The notes below the pieces were generated by a model. It worked only from the letters and a program-made list of their open reading frames with translations. It ran no database searches and was not told the origin of the DNA. Positions 43,263-54,702 of a stretch of DNA of 64,000 nt are shown one piece after another (position 1 is the stretch's first letter; each line of letters opens with the position of its first letter). This DNA is from Carya illinoinensis (Eukaryota; Streptophyta; Magnoliopsida; Fagales; Juglandaceae). The position numbers were made by a program, and so were the translations under genes. The stretch is taken from assembly GCF_018687715.1 (NCBI RefSeq), contig NC_056752.1, positions 6,057,501 through 6,121,500 on the forward strand, in the 5' to 3' direction.

Positions 43263-45541
43263 ATTCGGAATTTATATTTTAATTCAAATTCATTTGATTA
43301 CTTTTAACTTTTAAGTATGTAAGTATTATTAAATCTAGATTATTTGTATTTTATTTAAAATTCATTTTATTAATTCAAAGATTAAGTATTTTTGTGTTAT
43401 TAAAACAAAACTATTTGTATTAACCTATAGTTGAATAATTCAACTATTAAATATTTAAGTATTATTAAATCTTAGATGATTTGTAATTGAATTCATTCTC
43501 ATTTGATTACTTTAATCTTTTAAGTATTTAAGTATTATTAAATGTAGATTATAAATAATTAATTTTTAATTCAATTCCTGCATTTAAAGTATTAATTATT
43601 TTAACACTGACCAACATAACGTTCAAACGGTGCTAATCACCGTTCGATCTAAGGACATACGTTCGAACGGCATACGAATACCGTTCGAACGGATTAATTC
43701 CAGATTACAGTCGTCTTCAACCTCCGAAAACCTCAACATTTACAATCCAAATTACATCAAAAGACAGCAAACTATATGATGAACTCATTATAGCAAACGA
43801 AAACACTTATATAAAATCTAAAATGAGAATATATTTAAGGAGAATACCTGATTTGGAGAGATAAACCGGAAAATCTACCCGTACCCAATGCCCAAAACTT
43901 AAATACTTTTCACCAAACGGTAAAAACAACCTCTTAATCCAAAAATATAAAAGATTGATAGAAGTTAGTAATATTTGAGGGCTGGATTGAAGAATAATGG
44001 CGTTGGTTGGAAGAAAATGAGCGTGAGTGAGATTGGAAGTCGACTGGAACGAGTGCGAGATTGTGAGGTTCTGTCGTGTAAATGTAGAACATTGACGTTC
44101 GAATGGTTATTTAATGAACGTTCAAACGTCAAATAGATTAGCGGGAAAATTCCCCCCCCCCTAATTAAACGTTCGAACGTGAAAATTACCGTTCGAACGT
44201 TTTCTTATACGTTTGAACGGTTATTTTAAACCGTTCAAACGTCAAATTAAAATGTTGCTTATTGTATTTTTTTTACACTATACTTTTAAATATAATAACT
44301 TGTAAATATACTATAGTTTATAGACAGAGTAATATAACTATATAATATATAATCAAACATATATTATATAATTTAGTAACATATATAGTATAAAATATCA
44401 TATTACATCTAGTATTATAGTCAAGTACATATATTAACCTATTATATATAACATATATATGGTATCATAGCATAGGGTTATATGTATCACATGCATATAT
44501 ATATAGTGTTTATTATATTATATTATTATTATAATATTATTTAATAAGAGGATATCTACTATTATATATAGTGTCATCTATACTACTAGCAATTAGAGTG
44601 TATTATAATGATACAAAAATTAAAATTGAGTATATATAGTGTCATTTATAGTGCTAGAATAGAGAGTGTCATCTAATTAGCCTATAACTGCAATATAATA
44701 TGAAAAATATACTAAACAAGTCATGTAATACATATACTTTTATATATATATATATATATTAGTTAATATCACATATAATATATATGTTATATAAATACAT
44801 GAACATAATTTCATGTATATAGTAGTCTATATTATATTAATTATACTATATAATATAACTTATACTATATACTATACAATATTCAATAGTATAATATATT
44901 TTAATTAAATATAATATAATATATACTATATATATAAAAAATTATAAATATAATATATAGTGTTTAATAATATATAAGCGCATTAAATATATTACATTTA
45001 ATATATTTAACAGTTAAAATATATTATAATTGAATTAATTATTATATTTAATATAATTAATACCGAATATTGCATTTAAATAACATTTATTATCATGAAA
45101 TTTGGATTAATTAGGGAGGGGTATTAATTTTCAGTTAATACGTTCGAACGGTATTAACTTACCGTTCGAACGGTACCATGTTCGAACGCTTCAAATAATG
45201 TTTGAACGGTGAATATGCATCATTCGAACGTTTATAATTTACCGTTCGAACGGTTTGTCAATTTTCCTCCAAAATAATTTTGCCTATCGCGCCAATATTA
45301 CGTTCAAACGGTAATAATTAAACGTTCGAATGGTTAATCATTAACGGTCGAACGGTTAACTTATTTGGGACAAAAAATTTCGTCTCTAAGAATAGCGTTC
45401 GAACGCGTTCGAACGGTCTGGCATTCCGTCGTTATTTTGGAACGAAATTCAAATTTCATTCCAAAATCTCACTTTTTGGGACGATTTCCAATTCGTCCCA
45501 AAGCAATTTCGTCCCAAAAAATGATTTTTGTTGTAGCGTAT

Positions 45542-46940
45542 ATGGGTTTCCTCTCTTTCCACATAAAATATATGGATGCTGAAACAGTAGGAACCATCTT
45601 TTGCAGAGGAGTCATAGGCAACACATGCATTTTATGTGTAATATTATGTGAGTGGAGATAATTATAAAGGAAATGAAAATGAAAGAGTAACATTTTTTTC
45701 TTAGCGGGAGGCTATAGCCAGTCAAATCTTTTTTGTCTCTGCCTTCCAAAATGTAGTGGGAAATGAAAAATCGACCTCTCTTCGATCGCTTTAATAATAG
45801 ATACCTTTCAACTCTCCTTGAACAATCGATGGAATGAGTTTCATTCGTGAACCTGGTTGGATATGAATTATGCCATAACGATTGAATGATTTGAGTTCCA
45901 TCACGTATATAATTGTCCAAAAAATCGAAAAAAAAAAAAAAAAATTGTTAGAAGTATATATAAATGATATGATATTTTTAATTATTAATAAAAAAATTTA
46001 AAATAAATTCTGTATGTGATGAATGAGGATGATAAGTAAAATTATTTAAAAAAAAATATGTTATATATATTGCATGAAGATGAAAATATTATATGTTATT
46101 ATAAAAATATCTAATTGCATGCATAGAAAAAATCTACACAACCTTTTACTATTTACACAATCTTTACATACTACACTTTTTTTAATTTTTATTAATTTTT
46201 TTTATCAAATATTTAATATATGAATAATGAATAGAAGAATTGAATTAATTTAAGAAGAATAAACTCAAAAAAAATTTAAAAAAATATTAAAAATTTGAAA
46301 AAAAAATGGTATGTGGAGATTGAGAAGTTGTGTAGCATTGCTTGCATGCATATACTATACAATAAGAACCAAAAATACTTTTCCCTTTAAATTTTATTGT
46401 TTTTAAACATGCATATTAATATTACACATTGAATAATTTATACATAATATCATTAAAAATAATAAAATTTATGATGGAGTGTAAAATAGTAATTTTATAT
46501 ATAATTATGAAGGTAATCACTTTATTATAGAGTTAGATTTATTATAAAAAAATTAATTTTTTTTATATAAATATTATATTTTATTATTATTTTTTAAATA
46601 ATTATATGATAATTACACACGATTATAAATTTCTTTTTATCAGCGTAAAATAAAGCGTACACGATACGACGAAAAGTGGGAAAAGAGAAATTGTTGGCAG
46701 AAGTCATCTGGTAGCTGGTGAAATAGTGGAGTTGCAGAAAATGCAGTAGCTGCAGGCGCATAATACACCCAAGAAAAATACCTCGAGGAGAGAGGGAGAG
46801 AGAGAGAGAGAATCTGACACACACTAACTGGACAAGTGCTGTGGAGTGGACCATGCATTCTCTCACTTTAGTATGTCTCAGGCCCTCGGTCATCAAAGAT
46901 TTCAAGAAAAGAACAAAAAAGTCTACCTCTCACTGTATCA
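45542..46940. other. Intergenic region upstream of the ZF-HD gene
   Basis: Mostly AT-rich. Includes an A tract at 45928-45944 and a (GA)n run at about 46793-46812. Short frames at 46594-46905 overlap the simple repeat and look spurious. It probably contains the distal promoter of the ZF-HD gene. Confidence 0.45.
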
Positions 46941-48090
46941 CTCAGACACGCACACGTATATACACAAACACGCACTCTCTCTCTCTGATTACTTTTCCTA
47001 AACCCCTTCTTTGAGAGCCTCTCTAATTGGGTTTTGCGTCTGAAGAAACCATTAATCTTGGAATTTGAGGTTGCAGGAAGATTCCAGGCAAAGCAAGCAG
47101 GGCTACATCGAGTCAGACGAATCCCCCTCTATCTCTCTCTCTCTCTCTCTCTTACACATAAAACAACGTTCATTTTGTGGTGGATTTTTAGGGTTTCAGA
47201 AAGAGTCCCACAGAAGGGCAAGGGCAATTATTGAGAACTGGAAGAGGGTGCAGGCTGTGGGAGAGGACTAACATGACCTTGTCGGTTGTTTTGCAAGACT
47301 CCTCTCTGAGTGTAGTCGTAACTCAGTTTGAGTGCAAAGTTACCTACATCTTCCTTTATTAGATTGGACGGGTGTTGGGAAACACACGATCTTCCTCTCC
47401 ACCTCCTTTTGTATTTTTTTTCTCGATGCACAAACGTCTCACATTTACATTTTCTTCATAATTTAAGATTAGGATCCAAGATCTCTTCCTTAATCAACTT
47501 TCAGGCTCAGGCTCAGGTCCATGCCCAGTTTTCTTATATTTGCTTCTAAGCTGAGGCAATCACATCTCTCTCTCTCTCTCTCTCTCTCTTCATGCCACGG
47601 TCTGATTTTCAGGGTAAGTTCTATTTTAATTAGCTATTGTAGGGCCCCCTCCCCATCTGAGTTACATCTCTAGAGATTGTCTTCCTCCATTTTTACTTCT
47701 TACTTCGTTTCTTGGTTAGTCAGAGATTCTCTTTTCATTAAATCCGTCTAATCCATCGGTCAATTTACTGCTCATTCACTTGCTTACGTCTTTGGAAATA
47801 TGGTTGAAATTAGTGTTATGGTAGTGGGTTTAGCACCCAAAATGTCAAGATCAGAATGAGAAAGAAAGAATAATTTTGGGTTTTGGTAGTGATTATATAT
47901 TTGATTAAGTATTGTTGTATTGATTAGATGGGATGAATTAGGGTTGAGAGGAATACAGCAACTTCCATAACAAATCGAAATAAAAAAGGAAACGAGGATG
48001 TTTTGAGAGTCATTTTTATTATTTTCAAAACAAAAAGGGAGACTGAGATCAAGGCTTAGATCAAGGATTCACATCAGAATCAGATTTAAA
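46940..48090 (+). promoter_or_regulatory. 5' leader and UTR intron of the ZF-HD gene
   Basis: The leader is pyrimidine-rich, with (CT)n runs at 47131-47152 and 47563-47589. A donor context CAGG/GTAAGTTC puts a likely UTR intron from 47614 to 48083, whose acceptor AATCAG lies 7 bp before the ATG at 48091. The transcription start could be near 46.9-47.0 kb but is not determinable. CT repeats in plant leaders often bind BPC/GAGA-type factors. Confidence 0.5.
47563..47589 (+). repeat. (CT)n microsatellite in the ZF-HD leader
   Basis: About 13 CT units lie 25 bp before the probable UTR-intron donor. The tract is likely length-polymorphic. Confidence 0.9.
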
Positions 48091-49167
48091 ATGGAACTGA
48101 GAGGCCAAGATAAAGAGATGGGGATGCCGAGCACCTTGAGCTATGATCCATCCCACAGAGAGTCAACCACCAACAAGCTGTCTTCTCCACTTGTAGCTTC
48201 AGCTGTGGGAGAAAGACGAAGGGATCAAACTGTTCATGGTAACACGATCGTTAACCCAGCTCAAGCCCTAGATCATCATCCTGTTTATCATCATCATCCT
48301 CCTCCTCCTCCTCCTCATCAGTCAGATCCACATCCACACCAAGATGCACACAAACCCAGAAGAGATCCAGACCCAAATCCAGATCCAGTCCCAGCTCAGC
48401 TTGCAGCCACAGGTGCAATAAGCACACCAACCAGAACTGGTGCATCAACATTAAAATCACCACTCCCACAACCACCACGAAGCATCTCTACCATTAGGGC
48501 TGCACCAAAGGTGAGATATAGAGAATGTATGAAGAACCACGTGGCCAGCACGGGCGGGCACGTTGTGGATGGCTGCGGAGAATTCATGTCAAGCGGGGAG
48601 GAAGGCACCCCGGAGGCCTTACAGTGTGCAGCTTGTGAATGCCACCGGAATTTCCATCGGAAAGAAGTCGAGGGTGATTCAAAATATGTTTCCAATTGTT
48701 ACTACCCGAACCCCAGCATAAACAATGGCCAAAGAGAAATGATACCTTCTCAACATCATCCTCCACTCCCTCCTCCCTCGGCTCATGTATATCACCATCA
48801 CCAGAAATTCCCGCATGTTCTATCCACAGCTCCTTTGACGGGAGCCACCGCACCGGTGATGATGGCCTTTGGAGGCGGCTTTGGAGCGGCAGCCGAGTCT
48901 TCGAGCGAAGATCTCAATATGTTTCGGTCTAATGTTGGTATGCAAACTTCAGTACAAGCGCCGCAATCCAAAAGGAGGTTTCGGACAAAATTTACTCAGG
49001 AACAGAAGGATAAGATGATGGAATTTGCTGAGAAGTTGGGGTGGAAGATCCAGAAACATGACGACCAAGAAGTCCAGCAGTTCTGTTCAGAAGTGGGTGT
49101 AAAGAGGAAAGTTTTCAAGGTATGGATGCACAACAATAAACAAGCCCTGAAGAAGAAGCAAATGTAA
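48091..49167 (+). CDS. ZHD5: Zinc-finger homeodomain (ZF-HD) transcription factor
   Basis: Uninterrupted 358-aa frame. Residues 1-140 are disordered, with a His/Pro cluster at 62-90. The ZF-HD dimerisation zinc finger spans 141-192 (RYRECMKNHVAS, then DGCGEFM, then CAACECHRNFHRKE), with its Cys/His ligands present. A second His/Pro-rich linker follows, and a divergent homeodomain at 293-352 starts KRRFRTKFTQEQKDKM and ends VFKVWMHNNK, with the family's WMHNNK recognition helix. ZHD proteins are plant-specific nuclear factors that form homo- and heterodimers. This looks closest to Arabidopsis ZHD5 (HB33) or ZHD6 (HB24), which I cannot separate by eye. The coding region has no intron, as usual. 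Start chosen as the first ATG after the UTR-intron acceptor. Confidence 0.95.
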   Translation: MELRGQDKEMGMPSTLSYDPSHRESTTNKLSSPLVASAVGERRRDQTVHGNTIVNPAQALDHHPVYHHHPPPPPPHQSDPHPHQDAHKPRRDPDPNPDPVPAQLAATGAISTPTRTGASTLKSPLPQPPRSISTIRAAPKVRYRECMKNHVASTGGHVVDGCGEFMSSGEEGTPEALQCAACECHRNFHRKEVEGDSKYVSNCYYPNPSINNGQREMIPSQHHPPLPPPSAHVYHHHQKFPHVLSTAPLTGATAPVMMAFGGGFGAAAESSSEDLNMFRSNVGMQTSVQAPQSKRRFRTKFTQEQKDKMMEFAEKLGWKIQKHDDQEVQQFCSEVGVKRKVFKVWMHNNKQALKKKQM

Positions 49168-51319
49168 GGCAAATCAAATTTTTCAAACCCTTGAGATTAC
49201 TTTTACTGATCAGCAAATGCATATATTCGGTGAATGATTAGATTAGATATGCACAGAGGTACAGATCAAATGGAGGAGTTAGATTACCCACCCACTACTG
49301 TATCAGCAATAACCTTTTTTTTGGTGCAATTCGCAGTGATGCTATAAATTAACCTCAATCAATCTATAAATCTTCTTCTAATTCGGTGACTCTTGGTAGT
49401 CATAAATATTCTCTCAATAATTGGTACGCCCATGTTTATTATCTTTCTACTGAAAATATTCTGTCTCTCATCTTCTTTATTCCAAAAATAGCTAGCTAGA
49501 TCAAGTTTTCACGGATCAAGGCAAATCAGGGAAAAAGGGTAAAGATAGAAAAATGAAACAGCTTTTGGTTTTGTTGGATGAATGAACATGTGAATATGAA
49601 CTAACATGTTCATTCATCAAAAGAGGAAAAAAAAAAAAAAACAAGTTTATGTTTAATCTGTAATAAAAATTCTCTCTTTAACATTCGTAAGTAGTTCTTA
49701 ATTACTATCTCATGATTTCCTTCTTTAACTCTTTAGTAAAGTAATTGCTTTGGTTCCATGAAACCCTATATATGCTACTTCTATTTTTCTCAGAAATCAG
49801 ACGGGACTGAATGTGTCACATGTTCACTGAACTGTACTTCAATAAACACCGACACTCGATATAGTTCTCTTTTACCATGTTTGAGAATTTGTGTTAATTA
49901 ATTACCATCCGACTCCTATTGTGGGTTGTGGTTCAGTATCAAAACTAGATGAGTTTTATCTGTCATGTATTTACTGTTGCACGTGGAGAGGCAAAGATCA
50001 CGTCTGCCAATCTGAACAAAGGTTCGTACGGCAAACGCCTTTATTACCCATGGCCAGGCCGTATAAAACATCAATGGAGGAGTCATATAGGGAATTTTGC
50101 TGGAAGATATTCCGAATTAAAAATAGGGTTATAATTTAGGTTGATTCTAAATATATATAATTCATGACCTGGATGAAGAGGCCGGTTTTCACATAAATTT
50201 AGAAATCCTTTTCGGAGGAAAAAAAGAAAAGGAAAAAGATGCCATGAGTCCTAATGCAAGTTCAAGTGTCTAATCTGCAGATCTTTAACTTTCCAAATTT
50301 TGATGTAAAAAAATGTTGGCATTCTCACAAGAAATCACAATGGAATTGGAAAACTGAGAGAAAGACTTGCAACATTACTAGCATGCAGTAGTACTATATA
50401 TGGGATTGGAAAGGATCTAAACAGTCCTAGTCTTTAGCGTGCAAAATATATATATATAGCAGCTGGACCCTTTGTGAAACATCGATATTGAGGCGAGGAT
50501 TCATGGTAGCAGAAAAAAGTGGCCGGAATTTGCTAGACGCAATCTTGTACGAAAGATACCAATACCACGTAAAAAGAGTTCTCAGAAGATGGAAGCGTCC
50601 CTTCTTAATGGACTAGAGCTGGCATTAATGGCTCAATATTGCTATATCTGAATGAAGGGTCATCATCAAAGATACAGCACTTTCAACAGTAGAATACCAA
50701 CACCAACAAGAATATATATATTTAAGAGCAGCCAGAGAGAGAAGGGCGAAAAAAAAAATAAAAAAGGATTAATGCAGTGAATGCAGAGACTCGCGGGATA
50801 ATGACAGAATAGAACACAAGATCAGTAGTTCAGCTACTTAAAAATCAAACAGGACTCAATAGGACAATTGTTTATGCACATTACACGAATGTGTAAGCTG
50901 GGAAAGCTATAATTTCAATTAAAAAAAATCCAAACAAGTTAATTACTTTGGATTTATATCTAGGGATTGTATCTGACAATAAATAATTTGGATTCATGGG
51001 TCTAGATCATTACTTCTTGTGGAAGTCTAGAGGATAAACAATAAATTCATGGGATTTTGAAAAGGACCTTACCTCCATCTTGTTGATAACCTACCTCGAT
51101 CTGATATCTTTAATATGTTGCACGCCTAATGATAAAACTCACATCATGCATGTTATTGTCCCTTCGGTTCTTTTCTCGATAAGAACAATCGCATGCCCTA
51201 ATTAAGAGGATGAAGCTTAATTTAACTTAAAATTAGCTATAAAGTCATAAACTTATGACATAATTAATTATATATAGTACCCATTTGTATATATGGATAT
51301 ATACACAGTTCATGTGATA

Positions 51320-51475
51320 TGTTTTGTTGAAAGTTGAATAAAATATTATTATAATATAATTTTTTAATTTTAGTTTTGTTTTGAGATTTAAAAAAAATTG
51401 AATTATTTATTATATTTTGTATAGAAATTTATGAAAATTGTAATGATTATATGAGATGAGATAGTTTAATTTCTC
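51320..51475 (+). repeat. GATGAGAT-family MITE fragment
   Basis: Shares AAAGTTGAATAAAATATTAT, a TTTTGTTTTGAGATTT core, ATTTATTATATTTTGTATAG and TAATGATTATATGAGATGAG with the other copies. The left GTTTGGA end is missing. Confidence 0.6.
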
Positions 51476-52269
51476 GATAATAATTTCGACATCTTCAGTG
51501 CTAAATATATAGATTCTAGTCTAAAGTACTATCTTTAATGTTTAGGTTTCCTTCTACTTTCTCCTTTTTTGTGACACTGCCTGTTTACTCATTTCTAAAA
51601 TTCTGTCTATTAATGATCATATGTCATTCCTAGAATGATAATGTCCTCTACTAGCTTTCATTAAGATCCCTTAATTGTCTTTTTACTCAAAGTCCTCTCA
51701 AGTCAAGTTCGAGTACAACATATATAAGGGTACAGAAATTCGATAGAATTTAAAAGTCTCAAACAACATATTTAATATTGCTTGACAAATTCACACAAAC
51801 AACAATAAAATACTATGGAATAAAAAAAACAATAAAATACTATAAGGCTTTATACTTTATCATACATCTCTCTTTTTCACTGGATTTTTCTGAATTCCAT
51901 TGACATTTTATCAACATCATGGTCAAGCCAGTCGAGTTTCTCCACTGGATCATTGGCAATATTTCCCTACAGTACTAGAATCTACTTACTACGTTTTGTT
52001 TCATATTTCCGGTCGGCAAGCATGCATAGTGTGCTGGGGCGCGCAGAGCACTGATACGTATAAGATGGTCGACAGGCCTGTTTGGACACTTGACTATCTC
52101 AAAATTTGGTGAATAATAATACAAATAATTTGAATAAAAATGTTTTATTGGGTTTTAAGAAATGAAAGATAAAAAATTGAAAAAATTATAATTAATTTAA
52201 AAAATTGTTTGAATATTAATTTTATTTTAAAATTTATAAACCTTGTATTAATAATTCTTTAGCTACAAA

Positions 52270-52405
52270 AAAATTATAAACAAATAAACTCACAAATTGA
52301 TGTGGCTTGATGTGATGCGTCAATTATAAAGTTATTTTTATTACAAAGCAGATTTAATAGATTTTATAAAATCATATCAGTTTGTAGGTTTATTTCGTGT
52401 AATTT
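52270..52405. repeat. Foldback MITE, copy b
   Basis: AATAAACTCACAAATTGATG at the left pairs with CAGTTTGTAGGTTTATTTCG at the right. The interior carries AATTATAAAGTTATTTTTATTACAAAG. The same family is at 40745-40895. Confidence 0.6.
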
Positions 52406-52761
52406 CTTTGTGCCTGTATCATTTATATTTAAATGATATTTAAGAATAAAATTGCGATAAAGTTGAAAATTATCTGTCCAAAATGCCTTCTAACTATATC
52501 TCCCATCTCCCCAGAAATAAGAAGAAAAAAAATCTACTAGAGACTTTTGGATTAAATCACATTTTTAAAATGGAAAAAAAAGTTATTCCTCGGATACAAA
52601 TTTCATTATCTTAAATTAATACCCTATTAAAGATAAACATATTAACAATCATGTAGAATGACAGAAATATACCAATAAACAGAAATGATAAAACTCACAG
52701 ATGGCTTGATCAAGAAGATTATAACTTGGTAAAAGTGGTACATCATGATCATTCCCTCCCT

Positions 52762-54504
52762 TCATAGCTCTCCCTTAACGTTCCTCATCTTAGCCCCGAC
52801 ATCGCCTGCAGCCTGCGAAGCCTTCTCCTTTGCAGCCTTGTAATTAGTCTTGGCATGTTCTGTCATTGTCTCCTTCGCTGTCATGTACAAGTCCTCCACA
52901 CGATGCTTTGCTTTGTCATACGCATAGGCTGCATTCTCCTTTTCGTATCCCATTGCTTCTTCCATCATCTCTCCCCCATCCTGGGCCTTATCCCAGGCCA
53001 TGTTTGAAGCTACATTCATTTTCTGCTTAGCTCCATCATAGCCATCTGCTGCTTTATCTTTTGCATACCCCATTGCTTCTGAAATCTTCTCTTGAGCATC
53101 CCCAGCTCTATTGGAAGCCGTTTCTGTAGCCATGTTCAGTGTCGCGCTAGCGTCCTCGTAAGCATCAGCTCCTTTGTTTTTCCCATATTCCATCGCTCCT
53201 GCTATTGTCTCGCCCGCCTCACCAACCTTGTCTGTAGCCATTCTTATAGTTTGATCGGCTTCCTCAGAGACGAAGTGTTTTGCATCACCCGCCATCTTGG
53301 AAGCATACTTTGGTGCATCTGGGAGAGGACAAATTAAAAAAAGACAGAAAAGATTAGTTTCTTCTTTTGATTGCCACCGGGTGCCCGATAACAAAGTCCG
53401 GACTAATACCAGATCCTGCAGAACTCATTGTCTCCGTGGCTCTCCATGCAGCATACCCAGCTTTATCCATCGTATTTTGAACATCCTCTTTTGCATTGTT
53501 CTGTCCAAGTCCAAATCCCCTAGCATATATACCATTCCATCATATTAGTCAATAACCTTTCAAAGCATGCAGAAAAGAAAATCGAAGTTTCCGAAAAAAA
53601 ATATTCGGGTAAGTAAGATCTTATTCTTGTTCAAAGATGTGTTAATCACACATCATTCTTATCTTAATTTACCTTTTGTGCAGAATATGATTTTCCCCCC
53701 AAAAAAACAACCCCTTCAGGCTGGTGATCACCCCTAGAACTATTCCAATTTCCAAGTCACCAGTTAATGTGTCTGGTGTGAGTACTCGAACCCTGATCTC
53801 TTCTTTGTGAAAGAGTAATAAGGTGCAGGACACGACATGGATGTATTGTTGTAGTCTTCACTGAAAAACATATTGGAAACTTCCAAAGTTCCTATACGGC
53901 TTTATTTTGTGGCATAAAAAGATTAAATACTGATCTTATCACGGATCGAGTGAGAAATTCTCAGGAGAAGAGAAAAAAAAAAAAAAAAAAATTACATCTT
54001 TAAGCTCTCTTTATTTTCCGGTTCCCCCCAAACGTCGTTGATTGAACGTTAATTAATGCAGCCTATTAGGTGACCTAACGACACATAAATGACTACAGAA
54101 CTTTTGCCTTTTCGTTTTCTGTCCTTCTAGTTCTTCCAAACTCATGATTTTTATTTTTTATTTTTATAACAAATAACAATAAATGTACACGCTTCTTACA
54201 TACAGGAAAAATGCATGAAATGGATTAATACAAGGAAAATGAGAAGGGAGAAGAATATATATATATACTCATTGAACTTGTCATAAGCCCAATCGACCCA
54301 GGAATCCATCTTGTCTTTGGAATCGTGCATGGCCTCGGCAGCGCCTTGTTTGGCCTCCTCCGCTTTCACGCTGGAACTCTCTGCCGCCGCCTTCATCCTC
54401 TCCTTCGCATCATCCATGGCGTTCTGTCCCCAGCACCAACACATCCCCGGCCACAGCACCGCCAAGCAAAACAACAAAGCCACCCATGCCCTTGTCTTCG
54501 CCAT
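52762..54504 (-). CDS. LEA (group 4/LEA_4-like) protein with N-terminal signal sequence
   Basis: Three exons, 54269-54504, 53410-53519 and 52762-53318, splice with GT-AG in frame to 300 aa. Residues 1-26 (KTR, then WVALLFCLAVLWPGMCW) form a signal peptide or anchor, so the protein probably enters the secretory pathway. The rest is hydrophilic, alanine/lysine/glutamate/methionine-rich and helical, with repeating blocks such as EAMGYAKDKAADGYDGAK and EAMGYEKENAAYAYDKAK, the amphipathic 11-mer style of LEA proteins that protect membranes and proteins in drying cells. It resembles Arabidopsis At2g18340 and At4g36600. The promoter has three ACGTGGC cores, fitting abscisic-acid or drought induction. 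The exon 1 donor lies in a (TA)n context and is the least certain junction. Confidence 0.88.
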
Positions 54505-54624
54505 CTCTCTCAACGAACAGTAGTAAGTGTAAGAACTGAAGAGCCAAATAAAAAGCTTCGGAATTGAAAGTTCCAACATCCTGAATAAAAATCGAAGAGA
54601 CCGTTGGTGTTCGGCCCCGTCTCT

Positions 54625-54702
54625 ACGTGGCGCATTGGGGTAACGTGGCGGTTATTTGGGACGGTTAAGTAAGAGCGATTGCTATCTTTGCGCCACGTGT
54701 GG
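54625..54702 (-). promoter_or_regulatory. ABRE/G-box cluster in the LEA promoter
   Basis: Three ACGT-core motifs lie 121-198 bp upstream of the LEA start codon: ACGTGGC at 54625-54631, ACGTGGC at 54643-54649, and GCCACGTGTGG (a G-box) at 54692-54702. Clusters of ABREs are the known binding sites for ABF/AREB bZIP factors in ABA-responsive LEA genes. The link to ABA here is inference from motif content. Confidence 0.65.

Larger units (their letters stand above)
42160..45538 (-). mobile_element. CACTA element with palindromic TTCGAA subterminal arrays
   Basis: Left end CACTACAACAAAAAGCATTT and right end (reverse complement) CGCTACAACAAAAATCATTT pair as inverted repeats, with one change in the terminal CACTA. 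Both are followed by TTTGGGACGAAA. The 3-bp target duplication TAT lies at 42157-42159 and 45539-45541. Inside each end, dozens of copies of ACCGTTCGAACG-type words occur (42350-42690, 43620-43690, 44095-44240, 45140-45410). The middle is AT-rich with only a small coiled-coil remnant, so the 3,379-bp element is non-autonomous. Confidence 0.9.
49168..52761. other. Intergenic region between ZF-HD and LEA genes
   Basis: Begins with the ZF-HD 3' UTR. A frame at 49891-50139 has no recognisable domain and overlaps a second frame, so I do not call it. A degenerate GATGAGAT-family copy lies at about 51320-51475, another AT-rich repeat starts CCTGTTTGGACA near 52078, and a foldback repeat is at 52270-52405. 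Nothing else is supported. Confidence 0.5.

Noticed and set aside
44240..45120. Possible replication origin or centromeric repeat because of extreme AT content
   Set aside because: The segment is bounded by the subterminal arrays and ends of one CACTA element and shows no long-range periodicity.
46594..46905. Frames across the (GA)n run upstream of the ZF-HD gene
   Set aside because: Leu/Ser repeats arise from the simple repeat. No homology or splice context supports a protein.
48251..48853. Minus-strand frames opposite the ZF-HD coding region
   Set aside because: They mirror His/Pro repeats and zinc-finger codons of the sense gene and lack independent motifs.
49891..50139. 82-aa frame between the ZF-HD and LEA genes
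   Set aside because: It overlaps a second frame, has no recognisable domain, no splice-linked partner and no conserved context.
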